This document shows positions 17,402 to 28,048 of a DNA stretch of 64,000 nucleotides, piece after piece. The stretch is from Hyphomicrobiales bacterium. Its GTDB lineage: Bacteria; Pseudomonadota; Alphaproteobacteria; Rhizobiales; Rhizobiaceae. The position numbers and the translations under genes are program-made. A model generated the notes under the pieces. It searched no databases. It saw nothing but the letters and a program-made list of their open reading frames with translations, and had not been told where the DNA came from. Positions within the stretch are counted from its first letter, which is position 1. Every line of letters begins with the position of its first letter. Where the stretch lies: the NCBI GenBank assembly GCA_900471485.1, contig UCEU01000001.1:372001-436000 (forward strand), in the 5' to 3' direction.

Positions 17402-18349
17402 ATGCGTAAGACACTATTCAGTTTGGCGGTCGTGACGGCGGCGCTGCTCGCCGGCGTCGCTCACTCGGCGGACAAGAAGACCATCGGCGTATCGATCCCG
17501 GCGGCCGACCACGGCTGGACCTCCGGCGTGGTGTTCCATGCCGAGCGCGTCGCGAAGCTCCTGATGGCCGAGCACCCTGACCTCACCGTCATCGTCAAGA
17601 CCTCGCCGGATGCCGCAAGCCAGGCAAACGCCGTGCAGGATCTCTCGACGCAGGGCATGGACGCGCTGGTCATCCTGCCGTCCGATCCGGATCCGCTCGT
17701 CAACGCCATCAAGGAAGTCAAGGACAAGGGCACCTTCGTGGCGCTGGTCGACCGTGCACCGAGCACCAACGACGACAGCGTGCGTGACATCTACATCGCC
17801 GGCAACAACCCGGCGCTTGGCGAAGTCGCCGGCAAGTACATCAAGGAAACCACGCCCGACGCACAGGTCGTCGTCATCCGCGGCCTGCCGATCCCGATCG
17901 ATCAGCAGCGCCAGGACGGCTTCGACAAGGGCATCGCCGGCTCCAACGTCAAGGTTCTCGACCGTCAGTTCGGCAACTGGAACCGCGATGACGCCTTCAA
18001 GGTGATGCAGGACTATCTGACCAAGTACCCGAAGATCGACGTGGTCTGGTGCCAGGACGACGACATGGCCGTCGGCGTGCTGCAGGCGATCGAGCAAGCC
18101 AAGCGCACCGACATCAAGTATGTCGTGGCCGGCGCCGGCTCCAAGGACATGGTCAAGAAGGTCATGGACGGCGACAAGATGATCCCGGTCGACGTTCTCT
18201 ATCCGCCGGCGATGGTTGGCACCGCGATGGAACTGACGGCCGCGTCGCTCTACGACCAGGTCCCGGTTCGCGGCACCTACATCCTCGACGCCACGCTGGT
18301 GACGAAGGACAACGCCAAGGATTTCTACTTCCCGGATTCGCCGTTCTGA
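17402..18349 (+). CDS. Periplasmic sugar-binding protein of the CUT2 ABC transporter
   Basis: A 315-residue type I periplasmic binding protein. The ATG at 17402 follows GGGAGGAAAACAGAC and begins a clear signal peptide (LFSLAVVTAALLAGVAHSA, cleavage near residue 23). A 240-codon upstream extension in the same frame lies inside the permease gene and is rejected. Sugar-pocket stretches: VSIPAADHGWTSGVVFHAE, ILPSDPDPL, FVALVDRAP, WCQDDDMAVGV. It ends the LacI-controlled importer operon before a terminator. Related proteins bind ribose, xylose or polyols; the ligand here is unknown. Confidence 0.93.
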   Translation: MRKTLFSLAVVTAALLAGVAHSADKKTIGVSIPAADHGWTSGVVFHAERVAKLLMAEHPDLTVIVKTSPDAASQANAVQDLSTQGMDALVILPSDPDPLVNAIKEVKDKGTFVALVDRAPSTNDDSVRDIYIAGNNPALGEVAGKYIKETTPDAQVVVIRGLPIPIDQQRQDGFDKGIAGSNVKVLDRQFGNWNRDDAFKVMQDYLTKYPKIDVVWCQDDDMAVGVLQAIEQAKRTDIKYVVAGAGSKDMVKKVMDGDKMIPVDVLYPPAMVGTAMELTAASLYDQVPVRGTYILDATLVTKDNAKDFYFPDSPF

Positions 18350-18366
18350 TCCTGATCCGAACACGA

Positions 18367-18396
18367 GACGCCCGCTCGAAAGGGCGGGCGTCTTTC
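18367..18396. terminator. Terminator shared by the sugar importer operon and the cyclase gene
   Basis: The stem GACGCCCG/CGGGCGTC (18367-18374 with 18385-18392) is followed by TTTC on the plus strand. It lies between two convergent genes. Confidence 0.7.
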
Positions 18397-20185
18397 ATTG
18401 TGGCGGCAGGCCGGCGGACCCGAGATCCTCGATGAACCTGTCGATGAAGGCCTCGCTCATCGCGGCCCTGTTGCCGAAATAGAATTCCTTGCGGGCGGCT
18501 TCGAGCGTCATGTCGGGCCGGAAGCGGTGCAGGGCGGCGATGGCCTCGCCTGCCTCGTCGGTCTTTGCCTGCCGGCCGAGAACCGCGACCAGCACCAGCG
18601 CCGGCCAGAAGGTGACATTGGGAGAGCGCAGCGATGCGCGCGCGGCTTCCGCCGCCTCATCCTGGTTGTCCATCTGGTAGTGGGCAATCGCCAGCATATT
18701 TTGGAAGGTCCATAGATGCGGATCGCGCGGACTGAGACGAAAGGCTTCCTTGATCTCGGCCACTCCCTGGTCGGGCCGACCGGCATAGCAGAGCGCCTGG
18801 CCAAGCGCGAAGTGCGCCTGGGCGAAGCTGTGATCCAGCTTCACGGCATGGCGCAGATGGGCAATACCGGCCTCCGTCGCGCCATCAAGCGCCAGCGCGC
18901 GGCCGAGCGCCAGATGCGCGGCCGGCTCCTTCTCGTCGAGCGTGATCGCCTGTTCGGCCAGCTCGATCGCCTCGCATATGCGCCCGCACCGGTCCTCGAG
19001 CGAACCGTACCAGCCGAGCTGGATGTGGACATAGGCGAGCCGCGCCTGCGCCTGCGCGAAGCCAGGATCGATGTCGATCGCCTGCTCGAACAGGTCCTTC
19101 GCGGTGTTCAGTTCGTCGAGGGTGAAGCGGTAGAGATGCCAGAGCCCCTTCAGATAGATTTCCCATGCCGTCATGTCGACGATCGAGCGGCCGCGGAGTG
19201 CGGCGAATTCGATGGCGCCGAGCTCGGGCTCGATGGTGCCGGTGATCTCCGCGGCAATCTCGTCCTGCAGGTCGAAGATATCGGCCAGCGTGCGGTCGTA
19301 GCGTTCGGCCCAGAGCAGCGTGCCGTCGGTTCCGTTCAGCAGTTGCGCGGTGATGCGGATGCGGGTGTCGGAACGGCGGACGCTGCCTTCGAGCACGTAC
19401 TTGACGCCGAGATCCTCGGCGATGCGGCGGGCGTCTATCGCCCGGCCCTTGAAGCTGAAGGAAGAATTGCGGGCGGCCACAAGCAGCCAGCGGCAGCGCG
19501 CCAAGGTCGCGATCAGCTCATCGGTGAAACCGTCGGAAAAGTGCTCCTGCCCCTCGATGCTCGACATGTTGGCGAAGGGGAGCACGGCGATCGAGGGTCG
19601 CTTGCGGTTGGGTGGCGGAGACTGGCGCGGGGGTGCCGGCACCAGTTCTTCCTGTTCGGCCGCTTCCTCTCCCGGGGGAAACCAGCGCCAGACCCGCACG
19701 GGATGCTCGATGTTCTTCAGTTTGCGGTTGCCGAAGTCGGTCGCAGGAAAGTCGAGCGTGGTGCCGATCTGGTCGCGCACCTGCTGCGAGACGCAGATGC
19801 CGCCGGCGGGCGCCAGTGCCTGCAGCCTTGCCGCGATGTTGACGCCGTCGCCGAAGATGTCGCCATCCTCGGCCAGGATGTCGTCGACATGGATGCCGAT
19901 GCGCCAGATCATCCGGCGGTCGGGCGTGACGTCGCGGTTATCGGCGAGAATGGCCTGCTGGATTTCCACCGCGCAACGCAGCGCATCCACGACGCTGGCA
20001 AATTCGGCCAGCGTGCCGTCGCCAACGAACTTCACGACATGTCCGTGATGCCCGGTGATGGAGGGGACGATGGTCTCGGCGTTGTGGCGTTTCAGCGCAG
20101 AGAGCGTTCCTGCTTCATCAAGGCCCATCAGCCGGGAGAAGCCGACAACATCGGCATCCAAGATTGCTGCCAGCCGCCGCGTCAT
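18395..20185 (-). CDS. Class III adenylate/guanylate cyclase fused to a TolB-like and TPR region
   Basis: A 596-residue multidomain protein. Residues about 1-170 form a class III cyclase catalytic domain: ILDADVVGFSRLM carries the first metal Asp, KFVGDGTLAEF the GDG turn, and FGDGVNIAARLQ the substrate-binding helix. Residues about 195-320 match the TolB/FlgO-like segment that follows the cyclase domain in many rhizobial proteins (SIAVLPFANMS...). From about 330 to the end the protein is built of TPR repeats (for example AQAQARLAYVHIQLGW; AHFALGQALCYAGRPDQGV). There is no transmembrane helix, so it is probably cytoplasmic. Rhizobia carry many such cyclases, and the signal sensed is unknown. 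Confidence 0.88.
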   Translation of the reverse strand: MTRRLAAILDADVVGFSRLMGLDEAGTLSALKRHNAETIVPSITGHHGHVVKFVGDGTLAEFASVVDALRCAVEIQQAILADNRDVTPDRRMIWRIGIHVDDILAEDGDIFGDGVNIAARLQALAPAGGICVSQQVRDQIGTTLDFPATDFGNRKLKNIEHPVRVWRWFPPGEEAAEQEELVPAPPRQSPPPNRKRPSIAVLPFANMSSIEGQEHFSDGFTDELIATLARCRWLLVAARNSSFSFKGRAIDARRIAEDLGVKYVLEGSVRRSDTRIRITAQLLNGTDGTLLWAERYDRTLADIFDLQDEIAAEITGTIEPELGAIEFAALRGRSIVDMTAWEIYLKGLWHLYRFTLDELNTAKDLFEQAIDIDPGFAQAQARLAYVHIQLGWYGSLEDRCGRICEAIELAEQAITLDEKEPAAHLALGRALALDGATEAGIAHLRHAVKLDHSFAQAHFALGQALCYAGRPDQGVAEIKEAFRLSPRDPHLWTFQNMLAIAHYQMDNQDEAAEAARASLRSPNVTFWPALVLVAVLGRQAKTDEAGEAIAALHRFRPDMTLEAARKEFYFGNRAAMSEAFIDRFIEDLGSAGLPPQ

Positions 20186-20436
20186 GGGCCAACCTCCTGG
20201 TGGACCAAGAGTAACACGCGGCGGCGGGAAGTCTACAAAGATACGCCACCCGTTGGGGCGAGAAATGCGGTACGTACGTCTTGCGGGCGCGGAGATGCCG
20301 TGGTTAATTCGCTTGCCTCATGTTTTCGCCCGCCCGCGCAAATTTGGATTTTCGCCGAAATCGGCTTGCAGAGCGCAAATCGCGTGCTAAAACTCTACCA
20401 GAAACGTTTACGGTCATTATTCAGGGAGGAATTGAC

Positions 20437-21489
20437 ATGAAAACGATCAAGGGCCCAGGCTTGTTCCTCGGGCAGTTCGCTGGCGATGCCGCACCTTTCA
20501 ACTCGTGGGATTCGATCACCAAATGGGCAGCCGATATCGGCTACAAGGGCGTGCAGGTTCCGACCTGGGCGGGCCAGCTGATCGATCTCAAGAAGGCTGC
20601 GTCTTCCAAGGATTATTGCGACGAGTTCGCCGGCGTTGCACGCCAGAACGGCGTCGAGATCACCGAACTCTCCACCCATCTTCAGGGCCAGTTGGTCGCC
20701 GTGCATCCTGCGTATGACGAAGCCTTCGACGGCTTTGCGGCACCCGAAGTGCGCGGCAACCCTAGGGCACGTCAGGAATGGGCTGTCGAGCAGGTGAAGA
20801 TGGCGCTGACCGCGTCCAAGCATCTCGGCGTCAAGGCGCATGCGACCTTCTCCGGCGCGCTCGCCTGGCCGTTCATCTATCCGTGGCCGCAGCGCCCGGC
20901 CGGCCTCGTCGAAACCGCCTTCGATGAACTTGCCCGCCGCTGGACGCCGATCCTCAATCACGCCGACGAAAACGGCGTCGACATCTGCTACGAAATCCAT
21001 CCCGGCGAAGACCTGCATGACGGTGTCACCTTCGAGATGTTCCTCGAGCGCGTGAAGAACCATCCGCGCGCCAACATGCTCTACGACCCCTCGCACTACG
21101 TGCTGCAGTGCCTGGATTACCTCGACAACATCGACATCTACAAAGACCGGATCAAGATGTTCCACGTCAAGGATGCCGAGTTCAACCCGACGGGCCGCCA
21201 AGGCGTCTATGGCGGTTACCAGGGCTGGGTCGAACGCGCCGGCCGCTTCCGTTCGCTCGGCGACGGCCAGGTCGATTTCGGCGCGGTGTTCTCGAAGATG
21301 ACGGCCAACAACTTCGATGGCTGGGCCGTGGTCGAATGGGAATGCGCGCTCAAGCATCCCGAGGACGGCGCGCGCGAGGGCGCCGAGTTCGTCAAGTCGC
21401 ACATTATCCGCGTGACGGAACACGCCTTCGATGACTTCGCCGGCAGTGGTACGGATCAGGCGGCCAACCGGCGGATGCTGGGGATTTAA
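20437..21489 (+). CDS. Sugar phosphate isomerase/epimerase (IolE-like TIM barrel)
   Basis: A 350-residue AP_endonuc_2-type TIM barrel. The ATG at 20437 follows CAGGGAGGAATTGAC; the frame is open to 20320 but that stretch is promoter. Metal ligands are visible in VDICYEIHPGEDLHD, NMLYDPSHYVLQ, IKMFHVKDAEF and the final WAVVEWECAL. It sits 142 bp before a Gfo/Idh/MocA dehydrogenase, a pairing common in inositol, trehalose-derivative and ketosugar catabolism, and 2 kb from a sugar importer, so the three may serve one pathway (inference). An AAACGTTT palindrome at 20402-20409 resembles the core of a LacI-type operator. Confidence 0.85.
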   Translation: MKTIKGPGLFLGQFAGDAAPFNSWDSITKWAADIGYKGVQVPTWAGQLIDLKKAASSKDYCDEFAGVARQNGVEITELSTHLQGQLVAVHPAYDEAFDGFAAPEVRGNPRARQEWAVEQVKMALTASKHLGVKAHATFSGALAWPFIYPWPQRPAGLVETAFDELARRWTPILNHADENGVDICYEIHPGEDLHDGVTFEMFLERVKNHPRANMLYDPSHYVLQCLDYLDNIDIYKDRIKMFHVKDAEFNPTGRQGVYGGYQGWVERAGRFRSLGDGQVDFGAVFSKMTANNFDGWAVVEWECALKHPEDGAREGAEFVKSHIIRVTEHAFDDFAGSGTDQAANRRMLGI

Positions 21490-21499
21490 TTAGCGAAGA

Positions 21500-21600
21500 C
21501 CCCTCCCCAACCCCTTCCCACAAGGGGGAGGGGCTAAGGTGAGGCGCCGCCGCGAGTCCTCTCACCCCTTGTGGGGGAGATGCCGGCAGGCAGAGGGGGA
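21500..21600. repeat. RIME-like palindromic intergenic repeat, second copy
   Basis: CCCCTCCCC (21500-21508) pairs with GGGGAGGGG (21525-21533), and CCCACAAGGGG (21518-21528) is the exact reverse complement of CCCCTTGTGGG (21566-21576), so alternative nested hairpins are possible. The minus strand carries the core CCTGCCGGCA followed by a CTCCCC stretch, as in the element at 9153-9283. It lies between the isomerase and dehydrogenase genes of one probable operon. Confidence 0.7.
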
Positions 21601-21631
21601 CTTTCCGCAAAGGACAAATTTGGAGGAACAC

Positions 21632-22819
21632 ATGGCAATCGAAGCATCAACGGAACACACGCGCGAGCCGCGCATCCGTCTCGGCATGGTCGGCGGTGGC
21701 GCCGGCGCTTTCATTGGGGCGGTGCACCGCATCGCGGCGCGTATCGACGACCAGTATGAGCTGATCGCGGGCGCGCTGTCGTCGACGCCGGAAAAGGCGA
21801 TGGCCTCGGGCGCCGATCTCGGGCTCGATCCGACCCGCACCTATTCCAGCTATCGCGAGATGGCGATCCGCGAGGCGAAGCTGAAGAACGGCATCGAGGC
21901 GGTGTCGATCGTCACGCCGAACCACGTGCACTATGACGCGGCCAAGGAGTTCCTGCGTCGCGGCATCCACGTCATCTGCGACAAGCCGCTGACCTCGAAC
22001 CTCGCCGACGCCAAGAAGCTGAAGAAGGTGGCAGACGAGAGCGGCGCGCTCTTCATCCTCACGCACAACTACACCGGCTATCCGATGGTGCGCCAGGCGC
22101 GCGAGATGATCGCCAATGGCGAACTCGGCGATATCCGCCTGGTGCAGGCCGAATATCCGCAGGACTGGCTGACGGAGGCCGTCGAGCAGCAGGGCGCCAA
22201 GCAGGCCGTGTGGCGCACCGACCCGGCGCAGTCGGGTGCTGGCGGTTCCACCGGCGATATCGGCACGCATGCCTATAACCTCGCCACCTTCGTCTCCGGC
22301 CTCGAGCTCGACAGCCTTGCCGCCGATCTCGACAGCTTCGTCGAAGGCCGTCGTCTCGACGACAACGCGCATGTGATGCTGCGCTTCAAGGCCAAGGGCT
22401 CGGAAAAGCCGGCCAAGGGCATGCTGTGGTGCAGCCAGGTGGCTCCGGGCCACGAGAACGGCCTCAAGGTCCGCGTCTATGGCACCAAGGGTGGCCTGGA
22501 ATGGGTACAGGCCGATCCGAACTATCTGTGGTTCACGCCGTTCGGCGAACCGAAGCGCCTGATCACCCGCAACGGCGCCGGCTCCGGCCCGGCGGCAGCG
22601 CGCGTCTCGCGCATTCCCTCCGGTCACCCGGAAGGCTATCTCGAGGCGTTCGCGACGATCTACACGGAAGCCGCGCACGCCATCAACGCGCACAAGAAGG
22701 GTAAGGCGGTCGACAAGGCCGTGGTGTATCCGACGGTGGACGATGGCGTGAAGGGTGTTGCCTTCGTGGATGCCTGCGTGGCGTCGTCGAAGCGGAATGG
22801 GGCCTGGGTGAAGCTTTAG
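21632..22819 (+). CDS. Gfo/Idh/MocA-family NAD(P)-dependent oxidoreductase
   Basis: A 395-residue dehydrogenase. The ATG at 21632 follows TGGAGGAACAC; upstream frame extension lies in the repeat and is rejected. Residues about 15-140 are a Rossmann fold (RLGMVGGGAGAFIGAVHRI, the nucleotide-binding glycines), with VSIVTPNHVHYD and the catalytic-region CDKPLTSNLADAKKL containing the conserved Lys. The C-terminal half is the GFO_IDH_MocA substrate domain with GGSTGDIGTHAYNLA. It probably oxidises a sugar or polyol produced or consumed by the adjacent isomerase. The substrate is unknown. Confidence 0.9.
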   Translation: MAIEASTEHTREPRIRLGMVGGGAGAFIGAVHRIAARIDDQYELIAGALSSTPEKAMASGADLGLDPTRTYSSYREMAIREAKLKNGIEAVSIVTPNHVHYDAAKEFLRRGIHVICDKPLTSNLADAKKLKKVADESGALFILTHNYTGYPMVRQAREMIANGELGDIRLVQAEYPQDWLTEAVEQQGAKQAVWRTDPAQSGAGGSTGDIGTHAYNLATFVSGLELDSLAADLDSFVEGRRLDDNAHVMLRFKAKGSEKPAKGMLWCSQVAPGHENGLKVRVYGTKGGLEWVQADPNYLWFTPFGEPKRLITRNGAGSGPAAARVSRIPSGHPEGYLEAFATIYTEAAHAINAHKKGKAVDKAVVYPTVDDGVKGVAFVDACVASSKRNGAWVKL

Positions 22820-22826
22820 GGCTGTC

Positions 22827-22852
22827 GGAGCGGCGGCAGACGCCGCCGCTCC
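22827..22852. terminator. Strong hairpin between convergent genes
   Basis: GGAGCGGCGGC and GCCGCCGCTCC form a perfect 11-bp stem with a four-base loop, between the dehydrogenase stop and the doxX-like stop. There is no T-run on either side, so it may act as a transcript-end stabiliser or an imperfect terminator. Confidence 0.6.
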
Positions 22853-22860
22853 GCCTTACA

Positions 22861-23268
22861 TCAAGCCGAAACAGCACTCTGCTTGCGCTTCATCATCGCA
22901 TCGACGCTGAACGGACCAGCACCGGCGGCCACGATGTAGAGGAAGATGAAGCAGAAGAGGATGGCGGCGACGCCGCCGTTCTGAGCGGGGAAGAACCCGC
23001 GCGAGGCATGGCCGATGAAGTAGGCGAAAGCCATCAGGCCCGAGAGGACGAAGGCGGCAGCGCGGGTCCGAAAGCCGATCAGCACCAGGAAGCCAAATGT
23101 CAGCTCCAACAGACCGGCAATCCAGGACATCGACCCCACATCGGGCACGCGCTCGGCTGCGGGGATGTGCAGAATCTTCTGCGTGCCGTAGCTGAAGAGC
23201 ACGAGCGCGGAGACGATGCGCAGCAGGCTGAGCAGGGCCGGCTGCAGGACGTGGATCGAAGCGAACAT
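22861..23268 (-). CDS. DoxX-family membrane protein
   Basis: A 135-residue protein with four predicted transmembrane helices. It shows the DoxX-family layout: LLRIVSALVLFSYGTQKIL in helix 1, SWIAGLLELTFGFLVLIGF in helix 2, ending in a short basic tail. DoxX-like proteins are linked in some bacteria to thiosulfate oxidation or to redox and membrane stress; the role here is undefined. It is a lone gene, convergent with the dehydrogenase, with about 280 bp of noncoding DNA separating it from oxyR. Confidence 0.85.
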   Translation of the reverse strand: MFASIHVLQPALLSLLRIVSALVLFSYGTQKILHIPAAERVPDVGSMSWIAGLLELTFGFLVLIGFRTRAAAFVLSGLMAFAYFIGHASRGFFPAQNGGVAAILFCFIFLYIVAAGAGPFSVDAMMKRKQSAVSA

Positions 23269-23549
23269 GGATGACCTTTCGTGAGGGAGGACTGTTTTCA
23301 GCCTTTAGCCACCGCCTCGACAATGACAATTCACGAGTCTTGACATCAGCGTTATTGAGCGAGAAGGCAGTGAACTGCCGTATTCCAACCTAGTCTCCGT
23401 TTCGTCGTGCATGCTCGTCTCAATTGTCGGGATACCTAGCCTGATCCCTCTCGACATTGTCCTGATACTCACAGACCTCCTTCGCGATCGACGGCGTCAC
23501 GCTTGCAACGTAAAGGCGGTCTCGTTTCCAGTGCCGTTACATTACTTAG

Positions 23550-24497
23550 TCAAAAATCGAGAAGATGCCTCGTCGCAGGTACCGCGAAAACTTCAGGTAG
23601 GCCGGTATTTCGGGTGCCTGCGTCACGGACGATATCGGCGATAGGACCGAATTGTGATGCGAGCGGATTTGTCTTGCGCCAGACCATCCCGATGGTACGG
23701 AAGGGGCGGGGCTCCCGCAGGCGGAATACGCTCACATCCGCCGAGCGCGTCTCAGTCCGCACCGCCATCTGCGGCAGCAGCGTGACGCCGATGCCGGCAC
23801 CCACCATCTGCACCAGCGTCGTCAATGAGCTTCCCTCCATGAGCTCGCGAGGGGGCGCCGCGGCGATGTTGCAGAAGGAGAGCGCCTGCTCGCGGAAGCA
23901 GTGTCCCTCTTCCAGAAGGAGAAGGCGCATTTCTTGCAGCATTTCCGAACTCGGAACGGGCTTTTCTGCGTCCTCGATCGGCCTCACCAGAACAAACTCC
24001 TCGTTGAACAATGGAACCTCCTCAAGCGTCGGTTCTGACACGGGAAGCGCGACGATCGCTGCATCGAGCCTCACCTCGTGCAGGTCTTCGATCAGTCGCT
24101 GCGTGACCGCCTCGCGCGGTCGGGGGTCAAGCCCGGGATAGCGTTGCGTCAGCGTCTTGATAACATCGGGCAGGAGGTAAGGAGCAATGGTCGGAATGAC
24201 GCCTATGCGAAGCCTTCCCGCGAGCGATGTCTGCGTCGCACGCGCCAGTTCCGCGAGATCGTCGACCGAGCGAAGGATGCCACGCACGCGCTCTGCAAAC
24301 TCTTCGCCGAGGCTGGTCAAGCGAATCTGTCTGCCGCCTCGTTCCACCAGCGGGGCGCCGATCAGCTCCTCGAGTTCGCGGATTTGTACCGACAACGCCG
24401 GCTGGGAAATCGCGCAGGATTCTGCGGCCCGGCCGAAATGGCCCAGCCGTGCAAGAGCCTCGAAATAACGGAGGTGCTTCATAGATAGGCCAATCAT
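23550..24497 (-). CDS. oxyR: OxyR, peroxide-sensing LysR-family regulator
   Basis: A LysR-type regulator of about 315 residues. The helix-turn-helix is near the start (FGRAAESCAISQPALSVQIR). The two redox cysteines of OxyR are present nine residues apart in EEGHCFREQALSFC (Cys200 and Cys209 from this start), the hallmark that separates OxyR from other LysR proteins. Starts are possible at TTG 24503, ATG 24497 and ATG 24482; 24497 has GATAGG upstream. It is divergent from katG, its classical target, and on peroxide oxidation would activate katG (known family behaviour). Confidence 0.93.
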   Translation of the reverse strand: MIGLSMKHLRYFEALARLGHFGRAAESCAISQPALSVQIRELEELIGAPLVERGGRQIRLTSLGEEFAERVRGILRSVDDLAELARATQTSLAGRLRIGVIPTIAPYLLPDVIKTLTQRYPGLDPRPREAVTQRLIEDLHEVRLDAAIVALPVSEPTLEEVPLFNEEFVLVRPIEDAEKPVPSSEMLQEMRLLLLEEGHCFREQALSFCNIAAAPPRELMEGSSLTTLVQMVGAGIGVTLLPQMAVRTETRSADVSVFRLREPRPFRTIGMVWRKTNPLASQFGPIADIVRDAGTRNTGLPEVFAVPATRHLLDF

Positions 24498-24510
24498 AAC
24501 CAAAACCTAT
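24485..24510. promoter_or_regulatory. Possible OxyR binding site overlapping the oxyR start
   Basis: ATAG (24485), ATAA (24496) and CTAT (24507) recur at the 11-bp period of the OxyR consensus ATAG-N7-CTAT-N7-ATAG-N7-CTAT. The second element is imperfect and the fourth (TTTA at 24518) does not match, so support is weak. The position over the oxyR start codon would suit autorepression. Confidence 0.3.
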
Positions 24511-24640
24511 CAGGCCGTTTAGAATATACAATTGGAATTTATCGGCCGACTTGCTTATTCCCTATGACTGGGATTTGGACCCACAGCTGGTTCAGCGACC
24601 CGTGCAAAGCACTTGGCACGCGACGTCAACCCGAGTTTGA

Positions 24641-26833
<2,193 letters not shown>

Positions 26834-26857
26834 GAAGCTCTATCGAGGTAAACAGAC

Positions 26858-26895
26858 AAGCCTTCCGTCTCTCGCTGCAGACGGAAGGCTTTTTG
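26858..26895 (+). terminator. Rho-independent terminator of katG
   Basis: A perfect 13-bp stem (AAGCCTTCCGTCT with AGACGGAAGGCTT) around an 8-base loop is followed by a T-run ending at 26894. It starts 25 bp after the katG stop. Confidence 0.9.
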
Positions 26896-26977
26896 TTGGC
26901 CTATGGAAACGGCCAGCGGGCCTATCGTCAGAGACGGCGCTCTCGCCATCTTCAGCCATGGGCTGATGCAATCGGGA

Positions 26978-27175
26978 CTATTTTGCTCTGTCTGAAGCGG
27001 CCTTGTGCCTCACGTCCGACTTTGATGTGTTCCTCTTGTCTCCTGGCGACGTCTTGTGGGCCGGATTGCTGCCCGAGCGCTCGCGTTCGTGCGCTTCGGG
27101 TCCGGCCACGATCACGCCATTCTGTTTCTCATCGACGTGTTCCGTCGCCCGGCGGTTGGTAACGTCCTTGGTCAT
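26978..27175 (-). CDS. Small hydrophilic, probably disordered protein
   Basis: A 65-residue frame starting at ATG 27175 with GGAGAC five bases upstream. About 40 percent of residues are charged, with no hydrophobic segment (for example RRATEHVDEKQNGVIVAGPE, then a Ser/Lys/Arg-rich tail), so it would be intrinsically disordered. I recognise no family. Upstream on the same strand GGAAC (27227-27231) and a -10-like CATT (27207-27210) are spaced as in EcfG-type stress promoters, and a TATAAT lies at 27187-27192. The compositional bias resembles small stress-induced proteins of rhizobia, but coding status is unproven. Confidence 0.4.
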   Translation of the reverse strand: MTKDVTNRRATEHVDEKQNGVIVAGPEAHERERSGSNPAHKTSPGDKRNTSKSDVRHKAASDRAK

Positions 27176-27410
27176 TTACAGTCTCCATTATAGCTCATGT
27201 GACGTTAATGACCGGAATCGCGGCTGGTTCCATCGACTTGCGAGAAACCGCTGGAATGCATGGGTTGAACGATGCACGGGTCTACACCACATGCCGCCAG
27301 ACTTTGCTGTCGATATGCGCACGATTTAGGAGAGGGTGATTGACTTTGGCGGAGCAGTCGGCATTCCGTCTCAACCAGATTGATCGTCCATTTTGATAAG
27401 ACAGGGCAAC

Positions 27411-27923
27411 ATGAAATCTTTGGAACTTCTGATCGAACGGATCATCATTTCAAGCCGGTGGCTCTTGGTCATCTTTTATATCGGCCTTGCGATTGCACTC
27501 GGTGTCTATGCGGTCTCTTTCGGGTTCAAGCTGCTGAAGGTCACAATGAGTGTGCTGACTGCGGGTGAAAACGACATGATCCTGGCAATGCTGGGATTGA
27601 TCGACGCTGCGCTCGTGGCAAGTCTTGTCGTTATGGTCATGATCTCGGGTTACGAAAATTTCGTGAGCCGTTTCGATGAGGCTGAAAAGGAAGGCCAGGT
27701 TTCATTCCTCGGGAAGCTCGATTCAGGCAGCCTCAAGATCAAGGTCGCATCCTCAATCGTCGCCATATCGTCGATCCATCTGCTGCAGGTATTTTTGAAC
27801 GTCGATCACTACGAGGACAGCAAACTTCTGTGGCTGACGGTTATTCATCTGGCTTTCGTGGTTTCGGCTGTCATGCTTGGCTATCTTGAAAAGCTGATGA
27901 AAAAGCCGGCGAGGCCCGATTGA
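27411..27923 (+). CDS. YqhA family (UPF0114) inner-membrane protein
   Basis: A 170-residue protein closely resembling Escherichia coli YqhA: ISSRWLLVIFYIGLAIAL in helix 1, VVMVMISGYENFVSRFDEAE after helix 2, KVASSIVAISSIHLLQVFL, and LTVIHLAFVVSAVMLGYLE at the end. Four transmembrane helices are predicted. The ATG at 27411 follows AGGG; the TTG at 27393 adds six residues without homology. No molecular function is established for the family. It stands alone, pointing toward the EcfG-like sigma gene on the opposite strand. Confidence 0.88.
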   Translation: MKSLELLIERIIISSRWLLVIFYIGLAIALGVYAVSFGFKLLKVTMSVLTAGENDMILAMLGLIDAALVASLVVMVMISGYENFVSRFDEAEKEGQVSFLGKLDSGSLKIKVASSIVAISSIHLLQVFLNVDHYEDSKLLWLTVIHLAFVVSAVMLGYLEKLMKKPARPD

Positions 27924-28048
27924 TCCTGATCCCGCGGCTTCAGAGCTTTCAGGTTCCGTCCCGCGCATTATCGAAGAGCATCGTTTTTCGCCCCGCCAGA
28001 TCGTCCGGCGGCCATGCGGCTGACGGATGCTCTGGCGTCATTCTTTGA

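Noticed and set aside
20255-20285. TACGTACG near 20270 as a further copy of the TGTACG-N4-CGNACA palindrome
   Set aside because: It lacks the spaced arms and is only a simple alternating palindrome.
18716-20440. A 574-codon plus-strand frame antisense to the cyclase-TPR gene
   Set aside because: The minus strand has clear cyclase and TPR motifs, while the plus-strand frame shows none.
27003-27329. A 108-codon plus-strand frame in the katG-yqhA gap
   Set aside because: It has no ribosome binding site and no domain, and it is antisense to a more plausible small minus-strand gene.
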